This document shows, in pieces, positions 47,847 to 56,131 of a stretch of DNA of 64,000 bases. The notes below the pieces were generated by a model that made no database searches, was not told the origin of the DNA, and saw only the letters and a list, made by a program, of their open reading frames with translations. This DNA comes from Rhodobacterales bacterium. Its GTDB lineage: Bacteria > Pseudomonadota > Alphaproteobacteria > Rhodobacterales > Rhodobacteraceae. The stretch spans positions 120,427 to 184,426 of the forward strand of contig PDSA01000033.1 of the NCBI GenBank assembly GCA_002748285.1, in the 5' to 3' direction. The translations under genes were made by a program, and so were the position numbers. Every line of letters starts with the position of its first letter. The first letter of the stretch is position 1.

Positions 47847-49016
47847 ATGTCAGCCCCGGCTCCGATCGTAAATGATGTTGTCACCCTGCCGCGCAAAATT
47901 GATCGCGAAGGGCTGGTCAATCTGGTCGGGCTGGACCGGGCGGCGCTGCGCGAGGTGTTGCTGACGGTCGGTATCCCGGAAAAGCAGGTGAAAATGCGCT
48001 GCAAGCAGATCTGGCAGTGGATCTATCAAAGAGGCGTGCGCGATTTTGCCGATATGACCAATTTGTCAAAGGACATCCGCGCCAAGCTGGCCGATCATTG
48101 CGTGATCGCCGTGCCCGAGGTGGTGACCCGGCAGGTCTCGACCGATGGCACCCGCAAATATCTGGTGCGCATTGAGGGCGGTCATGAGGTCGAGATTGTC
48201 TACATCCCCGAAACTGATCGCGGCACGCTGTGCGTATCCTCGCAGGTGGGCTGCACGCTGACTTGTTCGTTTTGCCACACCGGCACCCAGCGGCTGGTGC
48301 GCAATCTGACCGCGGCCGAGATCATCGGGCAGGTGATGGTGGCGCGTGATGATCTGGGTGAATGGCCCGAGGCCGGGGTGAGCAATCCGCCCGAGGCCCG
48401 GTTGCTGTCAAACATCGTGCTGATGGGCATGGGCGAGCCGCTCTATAATTTTGAGGCGGTGCGCGATGCGATGAAAATCGCCATGGACCCGGAGGGCATT
48501 TCCCTGTCGCGGCGCCGGATTACGCTGTCGACCAGCGGCGTGGTACCGGGGATTGTGCGCACGGCTGAGGAGATCGGCTGCATGTTGGCGATCTCGTTTC
48601 ACGCCACCACGGATGAGGTGCGCGATCAGCTGGTGCCGATCAACAAGAAATGGAATATCGAAGCGCTGTTGCAGGCGCTGCGCGATTACCCGCGTGCCAG
48701 CAATGCCGAGCGGATCACCTTTGAATATGTCATGCTTAAGGGCATCAATGACAGCGACGAGGACGCCCGGCGGCTGGTGAAACTGATCGACGGCATTCCG
48801 GCCAAGATCAACCTGATCCCGTTCAATGAGTGGCCCGGTGCGCCCTATCAGCGCTCCAGCAACAACCGCATTCGCGCTTTTGCCGATATTGTGTTCAATG
48901 CCGGTTATTCTTCGCCGGTGCGCAAAACCCGAGGCGAAGACATCATGGCCGCCTGTGGTCAGCTGAAATCTGCCAGCGAGCGGGTGCGAAAGTCGCGCAA
49001 ACCGGCGCGGGCCTGA
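47847..49016 (+). CDS. rlmN: Dual-specificity 23S rRNA/tRNA adenine-C2 methyltransferase
   Basis: This 389-residue radical-SAM enzyme methylates C2 of A2503 in 23S rRNA and A37 in some tRNAs. The cluster motif CTLTCSFC gives Cys136, Cys140 and Cys143 (CxxxCxxC). It is followed by [29 protein letters not shown] and [20 protein letters not shown]. The C-terminal cysteine in [14 protein letters not shown] is the resolving residue of the methyl-cysteine mechanism. Length is normal. It is monocistronic. Confidence 0.97.
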   Translation: MSAPAPIVNDVVTLPRKIDREGLVNLVGLDRAALREVLLTVGIPEKQVKMRCKQIWQWIYQRGVRDFADMTNLSKDIRAKLADHCVIAVPEVVTRQVSTDGTRKYLVRIEGGHEVEIVYIPETDRGTLCVSSQVGCTLTCSFCHTGTQRLVRNLTAAEIIGQVMVARDDLGEWPEAGVSNPPEARLLSNIVLMGMGEPLYNFEAVRDAMKIAMDPEGISLSRRRITLSTSGVVPGIVRTAEEIGCMLAISFHATTDEVRDQLVPINKKWNIEALLQALRDYPRASNAERITFEYVMLKGINDSDEDARRLVKLIDGIPAKINLIPFNEWPGAPYQRSSNNRIRAFADIVFNAGYSSPVRKTRGEDIMAACGQLKSASERVRKSRKPARA

Positions 49017-49043
49017 TCGGTGCGCCTGAGGGATGGTGTCGAC

Positions 49044-49081
49044 ATGCTTCGTGGATTTTGCCCCCAGAAACCACGAAGCAT
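49044..49081 (+). terminator. Inverted repeat after rlmN
   Basis: ATGCTTCGTGG (49044-49054) and CCACGAAGCAT (49071-49081) form a perfect 11-bp stem with a 16-base loop, 28 bp after the rlmN stop. There is no T run, so intrinsic termination is uncertain. Confidence 0.45.
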
Positions 49082-49233
49082 CAGCGTAACATCAAAGACT
49101 GATCGCCGAAAAGCACAGTCAGAATTGTGTCACTTGGCTGTAGCTGGGGAAGGCGCGCAAGCAGGCGCTCCGTGATGTTTCCACTTTTATAGAGATCCGC
49201 TATAGTCCGAAAAACACGAAGGTAGTGGGGCTA

Positions 49234-49527
49234 ATGGGACAGTTTATTCTGATCTTGCCGCTCGGCGCCGTTTGCTTTTTGAGGCCCGGCGCAACAGCCG
49301 ACAAGATCAGCGCCGACGCGCCCGCATTTGGCGTGCCGGTTTCACAGCTGAAACCTGAAATGGACCCGCTTAATTTCCGTGGCCAGCCGTTTGGCGCAGA
49401 CAATCGAAGTCTGAAATATCGGATGGTCAGGAAGCCGGAGCCATGGCAACGGCCGAAAAGTTTCCAGACGCGCTGCAGTGCCTGTCATTTGAACCGGGCG
49501 ATGAGATCATATCGCTTGCACACCTGA
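49234..49527 (+). CDS. Small hypothetical protein, possibly exported (doubtful)
   Basis: I do not recognise this 97-codon frame. The N-terminus MGQFILILPLGAVCFLRPGA could be a short signal or anchor segment. A single CSACH motif near residue 80 matches the haem c consensus CxxCH, but this may be chance. GTGGGG lies just upstream of ATG 49234. It overlaps a second frame (49443-49886). Either the two together are one frame-shifted gene or neither is real. Confidence 0.3.
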   Translation: MGQFILILPLGAVCFLRPGATADKISADAPAFGVPVSQLKPEMDPLNFRGQPFGADNRSLKYRMVRKPEPWQRPKSFQTRCSACHLNRAMRSYRLHT

Positions 49528-49886
49528 ACACCGCGCGGTTTAAGACGGTGATGGATCTTGAGATTTGCCTGCAGCGGGTGGGAAATCAGCTGGGGGATCT
49601 TTCGAAAGTTGAGCCTTTGTTACATGCGATTGGGTTTGCGAGGGCCGGGGAACGGCCCATCTCATACTGGCTGTCGGCGGGCAGGCTGGGCGCCAATGCT
49701 GAGGAGGTGGCTGTCTATTATGCACGATGGAGAAATTGGGATTCGTTTATTGGGCGGAGCTTCCCCGTCGGGATCAGGAACAGCTGGTCTCAGGGGTTTC
49801 TGGCCAAAAACATGGATGTGATACTTGTCATTCGTCGACGGGATTTGCGCGTGCTCAGCGTATATGTCGTGATGATATTTTTGTGA
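49443..49886 (+). CDS. Hypothetical protein of unknown family (doubtful)
   Basis: This 147-codon frame starts MATAEKFPDALQCLSFEPGD. It is not recognisable and has no clear ribosome-binding site. The middle (FKTVMDLEICLQRVGNQLGDLSKV) reads like a helical protein, whereas the end (DVILVIRRRDLRVLSVYVVM) looks like out-of-frame sequence. In a third frame from about 49727, CDTCHSSTG appears. The local composition is less GC-rich than the neighbours, so decay of a foreign gene is possible. Confidence 0.3.
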   Translation: MATAEKFPDALQCLSFEPGDEIISLAHLNTARFKTVMDLEICLQRVGNQLGDLSKVEPLLHAIGFARAGERPISYWLSAGRLGANAEEVAVYYARWRNWDSFIGRSFPVGIRNSWSQGFLAKNMDVILVIRRRDLRVLSVYVVMIFL

Positions 49887-49941
49887 AGCAGGAGGGGGAT
49901 ACATCTCCATATAGCGGGGGGCAGCCCGGACGGATCGCCTG

Positions 49942-49987
49942 TAGCGTTTGACGAAATAGCTGGGACATAGAGCAGCTTAACGCTCCA
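49942..49987. repeat. Half copy of the TAGCGTTTGACGAAAT palindromic repeat
   Basis: TAGCGTTTGACGAAATAGCT followed by GGGACATAGAGCA and TTAACGCT matches the left arm of the element at 54415-54520. The right arm is absent. The remaining gap 49887-50102 has a small GGGCAG/CTGCCC hairpin with T5 (50031-50059) and no gene. Confidence 0.6.
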
Positions 49988-50102
49988 AGCGGTTTGGCCC
50001 ATTTTTCATTCAGTTACGCAAGGCATCCGGGGGCAGGGCACTGCCCGCCGCCCCTTTTTGGTGGCACACCGTGTGGCCTGAAAGCACACAAACCATTTGC
50101 TC

Positions 50103-50144
50103 AAAACAAAACCGCCCCCAGCCCCAAGCGGGGCCGGAGGCGGT
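50103..50144 (-). terminator. Rho-independent terminator of transketolase
   Basis: Nested stems ACCGCC/GGCGGT (50111-50116 and 50139-50144) and GCCCC/GGGGC (50121-50125 and 50130-50134) are followed on the minus strand by TTTTGTTTTGA. It lies 22 bp after the tkt stop. Confidence 0.8.
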
Positions 50145-50165
50145 GTGATTTGGTGGCAAAGCTCG

Positions 50166-52091
50166 TTAAAGCAGCGATTTCACCTTCTCGGCCACGGCCT
50201 CGGCGGTGATGCCGAATTTCTCATAGAGAAGCTCCGCCGGGGCCGAAGCGCCGAAGCTGTCCATTCCGACAAACCCGGCCTTATTTTCCTTGCCGCGCTC
50301 GCCCAGCAGCCAGCGATCCCAGCCCATCTGCACGCCGGCCTCAACGCCAACCCGCACCGGGCCACCGGGCAGCACCCGTTTGCGATAGCTTTCATCGGCC
50401 TGGGCAAACAGCTCCATGCACGGCATCGAAACCACCCTTGTGCCGATCCCGGCCTCTTCCAGAATGTCACGCGCGGCCAAAGCAATCGACACCTCGGACC
50501 CGGTGGCGATAATGATGGCTTTGCGCTTGTTTTCAGCGTCTTTCAGCACATAAGCGCCCTGCTGGGTGAGGTTGTTGTTTTTATGCTCAACCCGCACCGT
50601 CGGCAGCCCCTGACGGGATAGCGCCAGCACGGAAGGGGTCTCTTTGCTTTTCAGCGCGATCTCCCAGCTTTCGGCGGTTTCCACGGTATCGGCGGGGCGG
50701 AACACATAGGTGTTGGGCGTGGCGCGGCACATGGCCAGATGTTCAACCGGCTGATGGGTCGGGCCGTCTTCGCCCAGCCCGATCGAGTCATGCGTCATCA
50801 CATAAACCGTAGGCACCCGCATCAGTGCCGACAGCCGCATCGCCCCACGGGCGTAATCGGTAAAGCACAGGAAGGTGCCGGCATAAGGGCGGATGCCGCC
50901 ATGCAGCACCATGCCATTCATCGCCGCCGCCATGCCATGTTCACGAATGCCGTAATACACATAGCGCCCGCCGCGGTTTTTGGGATCAAACGCGGTCATA
51001 TCGCCGGATTTGGTGTTGTTCGAGCCCGTCAGATCGGCCGAGCCCCCCACCGTTTCGATGGTAAACGGATTGACCACCTCCAGCACCATTTCGCTGGATT
51101 TGCGGGTGGCAAACTCCCGCTGCTTGTTGGCGGGGATGGTAGTGAAGCGTTGCTCCCACTGGGCGCGTTCCTCGGCCCCGCGGGCGCCGATCTCTTCCCA
51201 TTGCTGCTTGATCTCAGCGGGGATGGTGAAGGGCGGCGAGGTCCAGCCATAAGCCGCCTTGGTATCGGCAATCAGTTGCTCATCGGTTAGTGCGCCATGG
51301 CCTTTGGAAGTGTCCTGCGCCGACGATCCCAGCGCGATATGGGTTTTGCAGGCGATCATCGACGGTTTTTTGGTTTTCTTGGCGGCGGTGATGGCGGCAT
51401 CAATCGCTTGTGGGTCATGGCCATCGCATTCAAACACTGACCAGCCCGAAGCCTTGAACCGCGCCACCTGATCGGTGCGGTCCGACAGCGACACCTTGCC
51501 GTCAATGGTGATGTCATTGTTATCCCACAGCACGATCAGCTTGCTCAGTTCGTGACGACCGGCCAGAGCAATTGCCTCTTGGCTGATCCCCTCCATCAGG
51601 CAGCCATCGCCGGCGATCACATAGGTGTGGTGATCGACCACTTTCTTGCCATACCGGGCGCGCTGGATTTCCTCGGCCATGGCAAAGCCCACCGCATTGG
51701 CGATGCCTTGACCCAGCGGGCCGGTGGTGGTTTCAACCCCATCGACATGGCCATATTCCGGGTGGCCGGCGGTGCGGGCACCCCATTGGCGGAAATTCTT
51801 GATCTCGTCCAGTGTCACCTGCTGATAGCCGGTCAGGTGAAGCAGCGCGTAAATAAGCATCGAGCCATGGCCCGCCGACAAAATGAACCGGTCACGATCC
51901 GGCCAATGCGGGGCGCTGGCGTCAAATTTCAGGTGCTTTTCAAACAGCACGGTGGCCACATCGGCCATACCCATCGGCATACCGGAATGGCCGGAATTGG
52001 CGGCGGCAATCGCATCCAGCGTCAGGGTGCGGATCGCGGCGGCGCGCATCCAGTGATCGGGGTGGTTTTGGCGTAAAAGTTTGATGTCCAC
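50166..52091 (-). CDS. tkt: Transketolase
   Basis: This 641-residue thiamine-diphosphate enzyme of the pentose phosphate and Calvin-type pathways transfers two-carbon units. Motifs are [20 protein letters not shown] near the N-terminus, the ThDP-binding [20 protein letters not shown]...VLWDNN stretch, and the pyrimidine-binding region [39 protein letters not shown] and ALSRQGLP complete the match. It is slightly shorter than many bacterial Tkt but shows no internal gap. The gene is alone, with its own terminator. Upstream lies an 11-bp tandem repeat. Confidence 0.97.
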   Translation of the reverse strand: MDIKLLRQNHPDHWMRAAAIRTLTLDAIAAANSGHSGMPMGMADVATVLFEKHLKFDASAPHWPDRDRFILSAGHGSMLIYALLHLTGYQQVTLDEIKNFRQWGARTAGHPEYGHVDGVETTTGPLGQGIANAVGFAMAEEIQRARYGKKVVDHHTYVIAGDGCLMEGISQEAIALAGRHELSKLIVLWDNNDITIDGKVSLSDRTDQVARFKASGWSVFECDGHDPQAIDAAITAAKKTKKPSMIACKTHIALGSSAQDTSKGHGALTDEQLIADTKAAYGWTSPPFTIPAEIKQQWEEIGARGAEERAQWEQRFTTIPANKQREFATRKSSEMVLEVVNPFTIETVGGSADLTGSNNTKSGDMTAFDPKNRGGRYVYYGIREHGMAAAMNGMVLHGGIRPYAGTFLCFTDYARGAMRLSALMRVPTVYVMTHDSIGLGEDGPTHQPVEHLAMCRATPNTYVFRPADTVETAESWEIALKSKETPSVLALSRQGLPTVRVEHKNNNLTQQGAYVLKDAENKRKAIIIATGSEVSIALAARDILEEAGIGTRVVSMPCMELFAQADESYRKRVLPGGPVRVGVEAGVQMGWDRWLLGERGKENKAGFVGMDSFGASAPAELLYEKFGITAEAVAEKVKSLL

Positions 52092-52150
52092 GGCGGGCTG
52101 GTCCTTTTATAGCGGCTGAAACGGGTGCCATTGTGATAGCAGCGCCACCG

Positions 52151-52183
52151 CGAAGATCAAGTGAAGATCAAGCGAAGATCAAG
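52151..52183. repeat. Three tandem 11-bp repeats (YGAAGATCAAG)
   Basis: CGAAGATCAAG, TGAAGATCAAG and CGAAGATCAAG run head to tail, 60 bp upstream of the tkt start and about 170 bp upstream of the coiled-coil gene. The 11-bp period approximates one helical turn, so it could be an operator array for the divergent promoters; simple slippage is the alternative. Confidence 0.7.
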
Positions 52184-52356
52184 CGCGGCTTAGGCGGTTT
52201 GCCGGAAAAAAGGGGGGTATTTAGGTGAACCATTGGTTAAACTTGCCCCAGATGCACCCTGAGGCCCGATTCGCATCGGGTGGTTTTTGCGGGCCCGCCG
52301 GTGGGGCGGCGCTGTGAAGTCGGTGGCAGGATCGGTAAGTGAGGGAGACAGGCAAA

Positions 52357-53040
52357 GTGAGCGAAATAGCAGATTTTGAACGGCGGATCATGGCGGCTCT
52401 GGAGCGGATCGGCGCCGGGGTCGATCAGTTCGCCGAGGCACAAGAGGCCGGGCCGGGCACCGATTTTGCCGCTCAGATGGAGCAGCTGAACAAGGCGCTG
52501 GAGGCCGAACGCCAGATCAATTCGCAGTTGCAGGAAACGGTCGATACCGTGCAGGGCAAGCAGCAATCCGAAACCGACGAGATGCAGGAAAAGATCAGCC
52601 AGCTGGAGGCCGAGCTGGCGGAAAAGACCCGCCAGAGCGAAGAGCTGGAACAGCGCAATCAGCAGTTGCAAGACAGCCAGCAGGCCGGGCAAGAGGCCGA
52701 GGGCAAGTTGGAAGAGGCCGAAAAAGCAGCCGCTCAGAGACTGGAACAGGTGCAGCAAGAGGCAGCACAGAAGCTTGAGCAGGCTGAACAAGAGGCCCGG
52801 GAAAAGCTTGAGCAGGCCGAAAAAGAGGCGGCGCAGAAGATTGAGCAGGTCCAAAACGAGGCCAAAGAACAACTCGCGCAGGCTCAGCAAGAGGCCGGGC
52901 AGCAGCTAGAGCAGGCCCGGCGCGACAATCAGGCGCTGCAAGCCGAACTGGACAGCCTGCGCACCACCCGCAAGGCGGATCTGCAAGAGCTGGAAACCAT
53001 CATGGCCGATCTGAAACCAATGCTAACGGGGGGCGCATAA
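52357..53040 (+). CDS. Coiled-coil protein encoded directly upstream of ZapA
   Basis: This about 227-residue, highly charged protein is almost entirely coiled coil, starting MSEIADFERRIMAALERIGA. Residues about 40-120 follow heptad-like spacing. Residues 125-190 are six tandem 11-residue (hendecad) units such as AAQKLEQAEQE and AREKLEQAEKE. The C-terminus returns to non-repetitive sequence (LQELETIMADLKPML). No signal or membrane segment is seen. The start is GTG 52357 with GGGAG upstream; an earlier in-frame GTG (52339) is possible. It overlaps zapA by one base, so a role at the division ring is inferred from position only. Confidence 0.85.
   Translation: MSEIADFERRIMAALERIGAGVDQFAEAQEAGPGTDFAAQMEQLNKALEAERQINSQLQETVDTVQGKQQSETDEMQEKISQLEAELAEKTRQSEELEQRNQQLQDSQQAGQEAEGKLEEAEKAAAQRLEQVQQEAAQKLEQAEQEAREKLEQAEKEAAQKIEQVQNEAKEQLAQAQQEAGQQLEQARRDNQALQAELDSLRTTRKADLQELETIMADLKPMLTGGA
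52729..52926 (+). repeat. Six in-frame 33-bp repeats (hendecad coiled coil)
   Basis: The DNA encodes six consecutive 11-residue units with the pattern A-x-x-x-(L/I)-x-Q-(V/A)-x-x-(E/D), in the coiled-coil gene upstream of zapA. The units differ at the nucleotide level but share the GAGCAGG core, indicating expansion by duplication followed by divergence. Confidence 0.85.
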
Positions 53041-53441
53041 TGCCGGAAACTCAAATTGAAATCGGTGGCCGCACATTTTCGGTATCCTGTCAGGATGGCG
53101 AAGAACATTACCTGCAAACCGCCGCCCGCCTGCTGGGCAGCGAGGCCGCGGCGCTGACATCGCAAATCGGTCGGATGCCGGAATCGCGTATGTTGCTGAT
53201 GGCGGGGCTGATGCTGGCGGATAAAACCGCGGGGCTCGAGGAAAAGCTGCGTGCGGCGGAAAGCCAGCTGGGCAGCCAGCAGGCGCTGATCGAAGAGCTG
53301 CGCGAAGCCCCCCCGCCCGAACCCGAGCGGGTCGAGGTTGCGGTGATCCCGCCGGTTGTGACCGACACTTTCGCCGAATTGGCTGCCCGCACCGAAGCGC
53401 TGGCCGACAAGGTGGATGCGCATCTGAAGGCGGACTCCTGA
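53040..53441 (+). CDS. zapA: Cell division protein ZapA
   Basis: This 133-residue ZapA homologue bundles FtsZ filaments at mid-cell. The N-terminal ZapA fold is visible in QIEIGGRTFSVSCQDGEEHYLQTAARLLGSEAAALTSQI, and then MPESRMLLMAGLMLADKTAGLEEKL leads into the coiled coil. The C-terminal part (TFAELAARTEALADKVDAHL) is a second helix. Its ATG overlaps the coiled-coil gene's stop (TAATG). Downstream comes a probable 6S RNA, the usual zapA-ssrS order in proteobacteria. Confidence 0.92.
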   Translation: MPETQIEIGGRTFSVSCQDGEEHYLQTAARLLGSEAAALTSQIGRMPESRMLLMAGLMLADKTAGLEEKLRAAESQLGSQQALIEELREAPPPEPERVEVAVIPPVVTDTFAELAARTEALADKVDAHLKADS

Positions 53442-53605
53442 CCACCGGGGAATGACCCGGAACGCTGATAATGGGCAAGTCGGGGCGTTGTGGATGCGGG
53501 GCGCGGGAAAGCCAGATGGGCTTCCCTCGGGCCATGCAACTTGCCCCAGAGCCTTTCAAAACGTTGTGGCCTCTTGATCGGCATCCTGCTGATTTCGAAC
53601 GCGCA
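53442..53605 (+). ncRNA. ssrS: Probable 6S RNA
   Basis: The region right after zapA can fold into a long rod. GGGCAAGT (53473-53480) pairs with ACTTGCCC (53539-53546). Inside it, GGGAA-A-GCC (53505-53513) pairs with GGC-TTCCC (53519-53526) around a 5-base loop. Outside it, CCGGAACG can pair imperfectly with CGTTGTGG across a large internal bubble. A rod with a central bubble directly downstream of zapA is the hallmark of 6S RNA, which binds sigma70 RNA polymerase. The ends are estimated, and no covariance model could be run. Confidence 0.7.
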
Positions 53606-53643
53606 TTTTCAGGCGTGGTGTTGCAGGTGAAATCGACGTCGCT

Positions 53644-54393
53644 TTAGCTGCGTTCCAGCGCGGTGATGATTTGGCTGAAATCTTCAGCTTTCAGCGAAGC
53701 ACCGCCCACCAGCGCCCCATCCACATTGGACACGGCAAAAATCTCGGCGGCATTGTCTGGCTTGACCGAGCCGCCATAAAGCAATCGCACCGAGCGCCCA
53801 ACCCCCGCGCCAAAGCGCCGTTCCAGTTTGGTTCGGATGAAATCATGCACCTCGCCGATCTGATTCAGGCTGGGAACTTTACCGGTGCCGATCGCCCAAA
53901 CGGGCTCATAGGCCACCACCAGATTTTCACCGGTTGCGTTATCGGGGATCGAGCTCGCCAGCTGGCCCGAGATGATCTCCAACGTGTTCTGCGCCTCGCG
54001 TTCGGCATCGGTTTCACCGCAGCACACAATGGCCACCAGCCCGGCCTGCATCGCGGCGCGGGCCTTGTTGCGCACATCTTCGTTGCTTTCGCCATGGTCC
54101 TGACGGCGTTCGGAATGGCCGACAATCACATGGCTGGCCCCGGCATCGGCCAGCATTTGTGCCGAGATGTCGCCGGTATGGGCACCGCTGGTTGCGCTGT
54201 GGCAATCCTGCCCGCCGGTCAGGATCGGACCCTGATCAATGCTGGCGGCCATGGCGGCGATCATCGTCGCCGGAGGGCAGATCAGCACTTCGCATCCCGG
54301 GGCAGGGTGTTTGTGCAGCAGGGCGTCGATTTCGACCATCGAGCCCAGCAGCCCATTCATTTTCCAGTTCCCGGCGGCCAGTTTTGTGCGCAT
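53644..54393 (-). CDS. tpiA: Triose-phosphate isomerase
   Basis: This 249-residue TIM barrel interconverts dihydroxyacetone phosphate and glyceraldehyde 3-phosphate. The N-terminal [10 protein letters not shown] holds the catalytic Lys and Asn, [11 protein letters not shown] the catalytic His, [20 protein letters not shown] the catalytic Glu and the mobile loop, and [18 protein letters not shown] and [16 protein letters not shown] the phosphate-binding loops. Length is normal. It is monocistronic and convergent with the zapA/6S unit. A 106-bp palindromic repeat lies right upstream. Confidence 0.97.
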   Translation of the reverse strand: MRTKLAAGNWKMNGLLGSMVEIDALLHKHPAPGCEVLICPPATMIAAMAASIDQGPILTGGQDCHSATSGAHTGDISAQMLADAGASHVIVGHSERRQDHGESNEDVRNKARAAMQAGLVAIVCCGETDAEREAQNTLEIISGQLASSIPDNATGENLVVAYEPVWAIGTGKVPSLNQIGEVHDFIRTKLERRFGAGVGRSVRLLYGGSVKPDNAAEIFAVSNVDGALVGGASLKAEDFSQIITALERS

Positions 54394-54414
54394 GATATGC
54401 TCCTGAATGACTTA

Positions 54415-54520
54415 TAGCGTTTGACGAAATACCTGAGACAAAAAGAGCATCACCTAACGCGTTGAAATCTATGATTTCAGGCAGCGTTAGGTGATTCAGG
54501 TTTTTCGCATAACGCTCTAG
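54415..54520. repeat. 106-bp nested palindromic repeat upstream of tpiA
   Basis: Paired arms, from outside in, are AGCGTT/AACGCT, CGAAA/TTTCG, ACCTGA/TCAGGT, ATCACCTAACGC/GCGTTAGGTGAT (perfect 12 bp, 54449-54460 and 54484-54495) and TGAAATC/GATTTCA around TAT. The whole forms one long imperfect cruciform. A half copy occurs at 49942-49987. It sits 22 bp upstream of the tpiA start. The following gap, 54521-54812, contains no gene I can support. Confidence 0.8.
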
Positions 54521-54812
54521 GGGAACATGCCGAAAAACGGCATTTGCTGCAAGGGGGCAGGGGAGAAAACAACGCCGGGCTTGGGGCCGCTGCCCCTCAG
54601 GGCCTGTGTTGGGCCGGTTCCGAGGGCTGTCTTTTCAGGGTGTTGCTGTCTAAGCGTAGCCGCGCCCTGTATCCGCACTGGTTTGGGGTTTCCCGGCTGT
54701 GTTGGCGATCAGACCGGACGGGATGTGAGCGGGTGTGTTTGCGGGGGAGCGGTGTTTGAGGGCTTGAATCACGCAATGATGCAAGCCCCCGGCACTCGAG
54801 GGGCGTTCCGTG

Positions 54813-55229
54813 TCACGAAGACCGGCAGACAAGCACATCGCAAGCGGCATGGCGCACCACGCGCGCGGCGGTCGAGCCCAGCAGAAAATCGCTGAAGCCG
54901 GGCCGGTGCGAGCCCAGAACGATACAGTCGATATCATGCTTTTCGGCATATTCGATGATCGCCCGATACCCCTGACCCAGCACCATAGCACAGGTCACCC
55001 CCGGCAAATCGCGGGTTTTTTCCGTCAGCTTGGCGCGGGCGCGGCGGCGGCCTTCGTCGATGGTGTTTTGATCCACATAGGCGGCAACGGTGCCACGCGG
55101 CGGTTCATAGACGTGAAGCGCGATAACCTGCCCGTCTTCGCCTGCCAGTGACTGCCCCATGGTCAGGGTGCGTGGCGAAACATCATGATCCAGCGCCATT
55201 GGCACGAGGACTTTCTTATACATTTGCAT
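54813..55229 (-). CDS. Universal stress protein UspA family
   Basis: This 138-residue single-domain Usp starts MQMYKKVLVPMALDHD. The ATP-binding signature is at the C-terminus: IDCIVLGSHRPGFSDFLLGSTAARVVRHAACDVLV (G-2x-G-9x-G-S/T type). The first strand and Asp of the fold are in VLVPMALDHDVS. The frame is open far upstream, but homology begins at 55229; ATG 55223 is a second option. It is monocistronic. The AT-rich upstream region has a GATATTT palindrome. Confidence 0.93.
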   Translation of the reverse strand: MQMYKKVLVPMALDHDVSPRTLTMGQSLAGEDGQVIALHVYEPPRGTVAAYVDQNTIDEGRRRARAKLTEKTRDLPGVTCAMVLGQGYRAIIEYAEKHDIDCIVLGSHRPGFSDFLLGSTAARVVRHAACDVLVCRSS

Positions 55230-55412
55230 GTCCTTTCCTTGCGATCCCGAGCGTCTGATCCAAAATTCAGGATCAACGCAGCTGCCCGACCATTCGGTTA
55301 ACCGATTCGCCCGGTTCCTGTGCAGCAGGGAGTCCCACAACAACAGGAGAAGTGCAATGTCAAAAGGGCATCCACACCGGGAAAACTGCTGGCAATTTTG
55401 GCGTATCTTATT

Positions 55413-55429
55413 GATATTTCGTAAATATC
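55413..55429. promoter_or_regulatory. Palindrome GATATTT-N3-AAATATC upstream of the Usp gene
   Basis: A perfect 7-bp inverted repeat with a 3-bp spacer lies in the unusually AT-rich gap 55230-55551, about 185 bp upstream of the Usp start. It could be a regulator site; it does not match the FNR consensus TTGAT-N4-ATCAA. The rest of this 320-bp gap holds no gene I can support. Confidence 0.4.
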
Positions 55430-55551
55430 GCAAAATTTTCTGCAATGTTTCGTGGATTCTGAAATGGAAATCCACTCCCGTCAGTTATATATGGGGATCG
55501 CCCCGAAAACACCCGGGCAAACAGTTGCCAGCATTGGTCTGAGCTGCCCCG

Positions 55552-55917
55552 TCATTCCAGCACTTCCATGAGTTCGATCCGGTTGCCGAAAGGATCGGTG
55601 GTGTAGGTCCGCCTGAAACCCTCAAGCGGTTCATCGTCCTTGCAGGCAAAACCCGCCGCGTCGAGCCTATCCCGCAGCGTGTCCAGCTCATCAACCACAA
55701 AGGCCGGGTGTGCTTTGGTCGCGGGGTGGAAATCGGCCTGCACGCCCAGATGCAGCCGTGCGTTGCCACTTTTAAACCAGCACCCGCCCCGATTTGCCAA
55801 GTTTGCGGGTTTGGGAACCTCGGTGAAGCCCAGCAGATCGCCAAAGAAATTGCGGGCCAGACCCTCTTGGCCCGCTGGCATCGCCAATTGCACATGTTCG
55901 ATATATTTGACTGCCAT
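55552..55917 (-). CDS. VOC (glyoxalase/bleomycin-resistance) family protein
   Basis: This 121-residue protein has the VOC beta-alpha-beta-beta-beta fold. It shows YIEHVQLAMPAGQEGLARNFFGDLLGF (metal-ligand His near residue 8), CWFKSGNARLHLGVQADFHP, AHPAFVVDELDTLRDRLDAAG and RTYTTDPFGNRIELMEV, with the last Glu as a typical metal ligand. VOC members include glyoxalase I, dioxygenases and antibiotic-binding proteins; the substrate here is unknown. No RBS of note. It is monocistronic, near the TRAP operon but divergent from it. Confidence 0.9.
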   Translation of the reverse strand: MAVKYIEHVQLAMPAGQEGLARNFFGDLLGFTEVPKPANLANRGGCWFKSGNARLHLGVQADFHPATKAHPAFVVDELDTLRDRLDAAGFACKDDEPLEGFRRTYTTDPFGNRIELMEVLE

Positions 55918-56131
55918 TTAACCCCGCCCCCTTTGCCATGATCGCCCGGATACGTTTATCCGGTCGTCGCGCCATCATATCATAACTGGGGTCGGTGCGC
56001 TGAATAAAATGTTGCGTGGCAGGGGGCTTTGCAATTAGGTTGCTCGGCAAGGGCAGGGGGCCAGTATACTGACGGGATGCTGCATCACCTTTGCCTGACA
56101 AAAATATAAAGACCCGCAGAGGAGAACAATA

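Noticed and set aside
52237..52890. 217-codon leucine/phenylalanine-rich minus-strand frame
   Set aside because: It is the antisense of the Gln/Glu-rich coiled-coil repeats (CAG/GAG read as CTG/CTC), not a membrane protein gene.
54527..54895. 122-codon plus-strand frame between tpiA and the Usp gene
   Set aside because: Cys/Gly/Pro-rich composition, no ribosome-binding site, and its 3' half is antisense to the Usp gene.
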